From NCBI GenBank assembly GCA_035079385.1, contig JAVHKY010000013.1, forward strand, positions 5,208,001-5,272,000: 64,000 nucleotides of DNA, read 5' to 3'. This stretch comes from Aspidiotus rigidus. Taxonomy: Eukaryota; Arthropoda; Insecta; Hemiptera; Diaspididae. Below the pieces are notes generated by a model. That model did not search any database. It was not told where the DNA came from and worked only from the letters and a program-made list of their open reading frames with translations. Made by a program: the position numbers and the translations under genes. Shown one piece after another: positions 58,620 to 64,000 of the stretch (positions within the stretch are counted from its first letter, which is position 1; each line of letters starts with the position of its first letter).

Positions 58620-59200
58620 TATCGTAAAGAAAGAAAAAACTAAATAAATAAATAAACAAATAAATGAATTCGCCGTCCAAGGACAGAAAAAATCTTGTTT
58701 TTTTTCTTGAGCTGATAGGAGGGGAATGGTAGGAGAGTGACTTGAATTCATTTATTTAATTAATTTATTTATTGATTCATTTTATTTATTTACTTACTTA
58801 TTTTTTTATTTATTCATTTTTCGTTTCCTTCTTACTCTTGCCTTTATATCACATAAAGAATGAAAGAAAGAAAGAAAGTAAGTAAATAAGTAAATAAATT
58901 TTCCGTCCGCCGTCCAGCGTCCGGCCAAAATGGACATAGAAAAATTTTGCATCTTTTCTTGAGCTATATGTATATAATAGGAGGGGAATGATAGGTCGAG
59001 GGTGACTTAGATTTATTCATTTAATTAATTTATTGATTGATTAATTAATTTATTTATTTATTCGTCTCTTTCTTTCTTTCTTTCTTCTTTCGGCGAGATA
59101 TATGTATACAAGTATGTCAGGGACTTGTCTTCCTATCATATTATAAAGAACGAAAGAAAGAAAGAAAGAAGCTAAATAAATAAATAAATTTGCGGCCACT
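58620..59200. repeat. AAAT/GAAA-type microsatellites in inverted blocks
   Basis: Repeated (TAAA)n, (ATTT)n, (GAAA)n and (TTTC)n tracts, with AAATAAATAAAT blocks facing ATTTATTTATT blocks, interleaved with MITE-1 words (GAGCTATATGTATATAATAG). Looks like several rearranged MITE-1 copies with expanded repeats. Confidence 0.65.
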
Positions 59201-59204
59201 AGCT

Positions 59205-60073
59205 GGGCCGAAACGTCACGGCATTTTAATAAAAAACAGTGCGGGAAAAGCCTCGTTGTTTCTTTTAATTTATTAATGTCGACTCTCACCGAAACCGAAG
59301 TTTGGATCGTTTTGAACGATTTTTAATGAGCCAGACCAGTCTTTGAACCACTTCATCCTCGCCGATTTTCCCTTTCATACAAACCCGCGCAACTAAGTCA
59401 CACGCTTTTGAAGCGTTCACAATCACCTTTGACGAAAAGTTAGGCAAGCCTCTTTACTGGTGTGCTATCGGAAATCACATTGTGCAGTAATCTCGCAGGC
59501 TTCAATAAGTAATGTTCGACTGATGCTTTCATTATTGTTCAAATGATAAGAGGTGATAATTGAAATTATTTCAACAAAATTTATCGGTTTCTTTCGTCGT
59601 GGATAAATATTTTTTTAGAAAATGGAGAAATCCTCCTCTTGACGTTCTCATGTCCTCCTTGATCTACTGATAATCACCCTACGATAAATTCTGTCAACTT
59701 TTCAACTTTTGTCACTCTTGCGGTTTGCATAATTTACTCTCCCTTCGGAGTATTCGTTATTTTGTCACTCTCATAACTGACAAATCACTCTCAAAAATTA
59801 TGAAGAATATGAAATTTATCGGTTTCGGACACAATAGTAGGGGAAAGAACAATGGACCGGACTCACTCTTCAGAACTTTCATAATTGTGTGCACACGAGC
59901 TGCTTTTTATTCGGAAAAGTAGCATAAAATTGATCGTGCATATCAGTTTTTCCTTATCAAGTTGAAGCTTATCGTAAACTCTAGTCTCTTTCTTCCTTCA
60001 TTTCACAGTTTTTTAGAATCACAAAGTTGCAATTTTCAAATAAACGCTTCGAGTATTTACAAACATCGGAAGA
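59205..60073. promoter_or_regulatory. upstream region and probable spliced leader of ankyrin gene A
   Basis: A pyrimidine-rich acceptor CTTCCTTCATTTCACAG ends at 60008, 65 nt before the ATG. This suggests a 5'-UTR intron, though the donor was not identified. No coding exon seen. Confidence 0.4.
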
Positions 60074-61381
60074 ATGTCGTCCAGCAGTGAAGCTTCGTCA
60101 AGCAATGCAGCTTCGTCCGATGAATCAACCCAAGATTCTACCTATGAAAATACAAAGGAGGTAATACAGAGACAAAATCTCACCTGTCAAGATATATTCG
60201 ACGCTGCCGCCCGGAATAACCTGGAAGCTGTGAAATATTTCGTCGAAGTAAAAGATGTTCCCCCAAGAGCAATGAACGCGGATGACCAAACGGCGGCGCA
60301 CATCGCAGCCCGGAACCGTAATATGACCATTTTTCAGTACCTCGTGAACAAAGATCGTCGAATACTCTCAATCAAAGACAAATGGGATCAAACGTGTTTG
60401 CATCAGGCAAGTTCGTCAGGTTCGTTGGAAATAGTGAAATACTTGGTCAAACAATGCAGAGCCGACCCATTCATCCCGAAAGGTCAAGTTTTCGGTGACA
60501 CTTGTATTCACTTAGCCGCGCACAATGGCCACCTCGATGTGCTTAAATTTTTCGTGTCGGACATGAAAATCGATCCGACGATGAAAAATACGTTAGGTGA
60601 ACCGCCTTTATTCTTAGCGGCAGATAAACAACATCTGGATGTCGTGAAATATCTGTACGAAGATGCGGGAGCCGATCCCACTCAGGTGGATAATAATCAG
60701 AGAAATATTTTGTATACTTGCGCTCAGAAAGGTGACATAAGCATTCCCAAATATTTACTCGACGAAAAAAAGGTGCCTCTCGATATAAATTGGCAAGATG
60801 TGTTCGGCCAAACTGTCTTGTATACAGCAACTAGATTCAACAAGCTAAAATTTATCAAATACGTTGTCGAAGAAAGGAATGCGGATGTAAATATCGCTAG
60901 CAAGAACGGAGTGACGCCGATTCAAGAGGCTGCGACAGAAGGTCACGTGGATATTGTTACATACTTACATAAGAAAGGAGCTGATGTTAATTGCAAAGAT
61001 AAGGATGGTAACACGATCAGAAAAGTAGCCAAGAGGAAAGAGGTGAAAGAATTTTTAGATTCTATATTAACACCACAAAACTCAACACGAAGGCGCCGTA
61101 GTCTAAATTCAAACGAGCTCAGAGGGCCTTTTTCTTCCGTTAATTGGTTGGGTAATGCGATCAATTCAAACCCAGTAGCAGTGCCTCGCATTGGTACAGA
61201 AGATTCATTCCATAATGTTGGCACCCATCAGACTCCAAACTGGCTCGCGTTTATGGATATTTTTGTATCACACTTTTCAAAGTACCGTGGAAAACACGGA
61301 CCTTTGCTTTCTGTGTCAGAAATATTACCCGACGATGTTGATCTAAATGCTATTCAAGCTGTGAATGAATACCAAGAGTAG
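60074..61381 (+). CDS. intronless ankyrin-repeat protein A with furin-like site and conserved tail
   Basis: 435 aa, ATG in good context (AGAATG). Residues 1-28 are Ser-rich and disordered. Residues ~35-331 form about nine ankyrin repeats with typical cores (DTCIHLAAHNGHLDVLKFF at 142-160; TPIQEAATEGHVDIVTYL). Residues 339-343 are RRRRS, a furin-like cleavage sequence. Residues 344-435 form a tail with a hydrophobic/amphipathic stretch (NWLAFMDIFVSHFSKY) and end LNAIQAVNEYQE. The same architecture and tail occur in gene B. Ankyrin repeats bind proteins; the tail's role is unknown. Repeats, then a basic cleavage site, then a short C-terminal domain recall the layout of latrotoxins and latrotoxin-CTD proteins of arthropod endosymbionts. 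That is an analogy of architecture, not proven homology. The lack of introns may indicate retroposition or horizontal transfer. No signal peptide. AATAAA at 61553. Confidence 0.9.
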   Translation: MSSSSEASSSNAASSDESTQDSTYENTKEVIQRQNLTCQDIFDAAARNNLEAVKYFVEVKDVPPRAMNADDQTAAHIAARNRNMTIFQYLVNKDRRILSIKDKWDQTCLHQASSSGSLEIVKYLVKQCRADPFIPKGQVFGDTCIHLAAHNGHLDVLKFFVSDMKIDPTMKNTLGEPPLFLAADKQHLDVVKYLYEDAGADPTQVDNNQRNILYTCAQKGDISIPKYLLDEKKVPLDINWQDVFGQTVLYTATRFNKLKFIKYVVEERNADVNIASKNGVTPIQEAATEGHVDIVTYLHKKGADVNCKDKDGNTIRKVAKRKEVKEFLDSILTPQNSTRRRRSLNSNELRGPFSSVNWLGNAINSNPVAVPRIGTEDSFHNVGTHQTPNWLAFMDIFVSHFSKYRGKHGPLLSVSEILPDDVDLNAIQAVNEYQE

Positions 61382-62127
61382 ACTAGTTTGGTTGTTCTCT
61401 CGATCCCTTGTCCGATAAATCAACGCTAGGTACAAAAACATGGGAACCAAAGTAACAAATTCTTTTGTGTTTTATAATTAGTAATTATGCCTGTTGAAAT
61501 CATTACTTTACCTTTTGGCAATTCTCATCTGTCCCACCCATCAGCCTTCTTTAATAAAGCTTGGATTCTTGACAAAAAAGACAGCTCGTTGTTTTCATTG
61601 AGCGAAAGAAACGTGATTGGAGCTGGAGTATACAAATGAAATATTTAATTTCAGGACAGGAGAATGTTGAAGGAACCAGTTGAGGCACACGTATATTCAG
61701 TGGATGGATCCGTGAGGAAATAGAGGCTGATTTCCAGGTGCACAAAACCTCTGTGAAGCAAGCTTCAAATTTTCCCTAATTAGATTTGAAGCTACCTGTA
61801 AGTCGACCCAAAGTATAATTTTGATGTGTGGCAGTTATACTTCAGATCTACCTAAAGTAAGAAATGTTCGTTATACACTGTATATAGGAATTGAATTCTT
61901 TTCCACGCAATTTCAATTCGAGTAAATGGATGATTCAAAAATGGATTGGAAAAAACTGGACTTGTGTGGAGAGAGAGGGAGATGGAGAGAGAGACGAATG
62001 TGCTCAATGGTTGAGGGGGTTGTTCGTTGGAAGCATAAGTGATAATGCAATAAAATGATAAGTTAAAATAAAAGAACAAAAAATTAGAAGCCATTGCAGA
62101 CGTTGCAATGGCAGCGGCAATTCCTTA
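61382..62127. other. 3' flank between the convergent ankyrin genes
   Basis: AATAAA at 61553 can serve gene A. No further gene seen. A GA-rich tract lies near 61970-61995. Confidence 0.5.
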
Positions 62128-62385
62128 ACTCGACCTCTCAGGTGGTCTGGAACTGAGTTGATAATCTTGTCATATAATTCAAATCGAAATTATCATTCTA
62201 CATTCCCTCCTATCAGATATAGCTCGAGAGTCGAAATTCTTCCAAGTCCCCCTCCTATCATATATATCTCAAGACTTAAAATTCTTCTAAGTCCCCCTTC
62301 TATCATATATAGCTCAAGACTCCAAATTCTTCTAAGTCCCCCTCCTATCATATATAGCTCGAGACTCGAAATTCTTCCAAGTCCC
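62128..62385 (+). repeat. MITE-1 partial copy with four-unit 45-bp minisatellite
   Basis: Opens CTCGACCTCTCAGGTGGTCT as in MITE-1 copy D. It then has four units of CCCTCCTATCATATATAGCT.. followed by ..AAATTCTTCCAAGTCCC, starting at 62206, 62251, 62296 and 62341 (period 44-45 bp). Because 45 is divisible by 3, it keeps a frame open with a 15-residue repeat (IIYSSRLEILPSPPP); this is not a gene. Confidence 0.85.
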
Positions 62386-62410
62386 GTAACCTAACCTAAC
62401 CTTAGGTTAC
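62384..62410. repeat. telomere-type CCTAA repeats in a palindrome
   Basis: GTAACCTAACCTAACC is followed by TTAGGTTAC. The first and last 9 bases are exact inverses around a CCTAACC loop. TTAGG is the usual insect telomere repeat. (CGGACG)3 follows at about 62416. Confidence 0.6.
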
Positions 62411-62891
62411 TAACTTCGCGGACGCGGACGCGGACGTTTTCTGAGGATGTAATCTCCTAACAAAATGAATAGCGGGTTCCCCACTAAAAAGAAACCGAAG
62501 TTTTAGATTTATGCGAGTCGTAAGATTTTCTTCGATGTAAGGGATTCATGGGGCACAAAGCCTTGAAAATTACAGGTGTAAAGATTTTTTTCCTTCTCTA
62601 AAGAGATTTCTACACCAAAACATACTCAGACAAAGGATTTCGTTTTCAAAAATATGAAATCGGTTCGAATAATATAATTGGTCGCTTTAAAACTGAAATA
62701 AAAAAGTAAAAACAGTGAATTTTCGAAAGCAACCACAAAAACGATTCTGGTTCTGCAAGACTTTGCCTGGGATGTGTACTCCTAATTTTTCTTTTCTGTT
62801 GAGTGAAATTAGGACGTAATAAAATCTAGAAGCATACAAACCATCGAATTGAACTCTTTCAATTTGAGGTGGACTTATGTTAATTCACATT
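62411..62891. other. 3' flank of ankyrin gene B
   Basis: Downstream of gene B on the minus strand. No gene seen. Confidence 0.45.
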
Positions 62892-64000
62892 TCAGTGATC
62901 TTCGAAATCGGTAATACCTTCCACCGCCTCAATAGCAAGGGGATCTATTCTTCTTTGCAGAAGTTCACGTGGAGACAACAATGACGGCTGCGTCAACATG
63001 TTATAAAACGAACCCCGAACATATCTAGTAATGGTATCCACCAAGAACAGGAAACTGCTGAGTATAGAAGGGCTGATGTCGATTCGAGAAAATCCATGAT
63101 CCGGTAGCCCTTGTAATCGCGTTATAAAATCCTTTTGAGGTTCTATCGACAATGAGGGCACACTGCGACGATCACGACGATCGCGTTCCAAATTCCTCCT
63201 TTTGACCTTATGTAGGAAAAATAATTTCCTCACTTGCTCGTCGTTTCCCAATTGAAAAGGTGTATGACCGTACACATCTTTAGCGTCATAACTCGCACCT
63301 TTCTCAACGAGTAACTTACATAGGTGAAAATAACCTCCCGCCGCTGCGTAATGTAACGGAGTGCGGTTTAATGTATCCGTTATGAAGATGGAAGCGTTTC
63401 TTTTTACTATCATATAATTCACAAATCCCACCTTGTTATACTTGCTGGCTAGATTGACGACAGTGTATCCGTTCGCATCGATCCAGTTGACGTCAAATGT
63501 TAAATTCCTTTTTTCAAATAAGTATTTCGGTAACATAACGTCTCCCCTTCTAGCTGACTTGAAGAGTATATTGCGGTCGTCCAAGTCCATTACCATGGGG
63601 TCTGCCCGTCGTTCCTCGATCAGATACTTAATGATGTTCATATAGGGCCTTTCAGCTGCCGAAAATAGTGGCGGCTCACCATTTAAATTGCGCACATTGA
63701 TATCAGCGTATTTGGTTTCGACGAGATACTCGAAAATATAGTATCCGCCCTTTTGAGCGGCAACATGGATGGCGGTGTTTCCACCCTGACGAAGATTTGG
63801 TTCGTATATATCAGCTCCGCGTTCCTCCACCAAATATTTTACCATTTCAAGATCGCGTCTCTCTATTGCCTTTTCGAGTACCGTATTCCCGTAAATGTCA
63901 CTCACCCCGAGTAAGCTGGCATTCTTATCCAGAATGTACTGCAAAACGGGCATACGACCGTGCTCGGCCGCGATCAAAGCTATGGATTTTGCGTCGTCAT
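62892..64000 (-). CDS. intronless ankyrin-repeat protein B (5' end beyond window), paralogue of A
   Basis: The frame is open from the window edge to TGA at 62892-62894, about 369 visible codons. No ATG start lies in the window and the first bases already read as an ankyrin helix, so the true start is beyond 64000. About seven to eight repeats are visible. The stretch from NGEPPLFSAAE through RNILFKSARRGDVMLPKYL to NWIDANGYTV matches gene A (LGEPPLFLAAD.., RNILYTCAQKGDISIPKYL, NWQDVFGQTV), so the two are paralogues arranged tail to tail. After the repeats comes a very basic linker ending RDRRSV, then a 90-residue tail: hydrophobic SILSSFLFLVDTITRYV, LLSPRELL, and PLAIEAVEGITDFEDH. This aligns with A's LLSVSEIL and LNAIQAVNEYQE. 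Function unknown; same hypotheses as for A. Confidence 0.88.
   Translation of the reverse strand, partial: DDAKSIALIAAEHGRMPVLQYILDKNASLLGVSDIYGNTVLEKAIERRDLEMVKYLVEERGADIYEPNLRQGGNTAIHVAAQKGGYYIFEYLVETKYADINVRNLNGEPPLFSAAERPYMNIIKYLIEERRADPMVMDLDDRNILFKSARRGDVMLPKYLFEKRNLTFDVNWIDANGYTVVNLASKYNKVGFVNYMIVKRNASIFITDTLNRTPLHYAAAGGYFHLCKLLVEKGASYDAKDVYGHTPFQLGNDEQVRKLFFLHKVKRRNLERDRRDRRSVPSLSIEPQKDFITRLQGLPDHGFSRIDISPSILSSFLFLVDTITRYVRGSFYNMLTQPSLLSPRELLQRRIDPLAIEAVEGITDFEDH

Noticed and set aside
60074..61381. Polydnavirus-type vankyrin or cellular I-kappa-B gene
   Set aside because: Too many repeats, no N- or C-terminal I-kappa-B features, and a conserved tail after a poly-Arg site that those proteins lack.
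62158..62394. Open frame with a 15-residue tandem peptide repeat
   Set aside because: It is the 45-bp minisatellite read in frame; the same DNA module is non-coding in other MITE-1 copies.
63975..63977. Start codon for ankyrin gene B
   Set aside because: The triplet is TTG, and the frame stays open with ankyrin-like sequence to the window edge, so the true start lies outside.

Overview
The window is eukaryotic and most likely from an insect. Introns are short (66 to about 400 nt) with GT/AG borders, and one full 10-exon host gene for a mucin-type O-glycosyltransferase can be read. The sequence is AT-rich, with insect-type transposable elements (mariner, Penelope, Jockey-like and RTE-like LINEs, a hAT MITE) and a short TTAGG/CCTAA telomere-type motif. 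A sap-feeding hemipteran such as a mealybug or other scale insect is a guess, suggested only by the intronless ankyrin genes; nothing in the sequence proves it.

Layout: 0.7-1.3 kb LINE relic; 4.3-6.5 kb a two-exon gene (minus) for a small membrane-anchored or secreted protein I do not recognise; 8.5-8.8 kb a hAT MITE; 11-21 kb mostly non-coding with several dispersed repeat families; 22.6-25.7 kb a GALNT gene (minus); 27-31 kb no gene seen; 31.7-34.7 kb LINE relics and a MITE; 36.8-40.6 kb nested transposons (LINE > mariner > a third element with a small ORF); 42-44.4 kb a repeat-module array interrupted by a Penelope element with a GIY-YIG remnant; 46.5-54.3 kb a repeat block with a fold-back element and two opposed arrays of a satellite-like repeat; 55.1-55.7 kb a LINE 3' end; 58.3-59.2 kb a MITE and microsatellites; 60.1-64 kb two convergent, intronless, paralogous ankyrin-repeat genes, the second running off the window.

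Three home-made repeat names are used. MITE-1 has ends with GGAACCTGTTCTATGGGT and an internal ~45-bp AAGTCC...CCTATCATATATAGCTC module. R2 is a 700-850 bp repeat rich in AGGCC(C)AGTATAATGGAGGCT and TGACGTCATCAGC. SAT-3 is TCAA-rich with alternating ~120-bp monomers.

The genes do not form an operon or obvious pathway. The most interesting items are: the ankyrin pair, in which both proteins end in the same kind of tail behind a furin-like poly-Arg site; the hidden two-exon gene; the GALNT whose metal-binding DxH motif reads D-S-N; and the TIR-bounded satellite elements.
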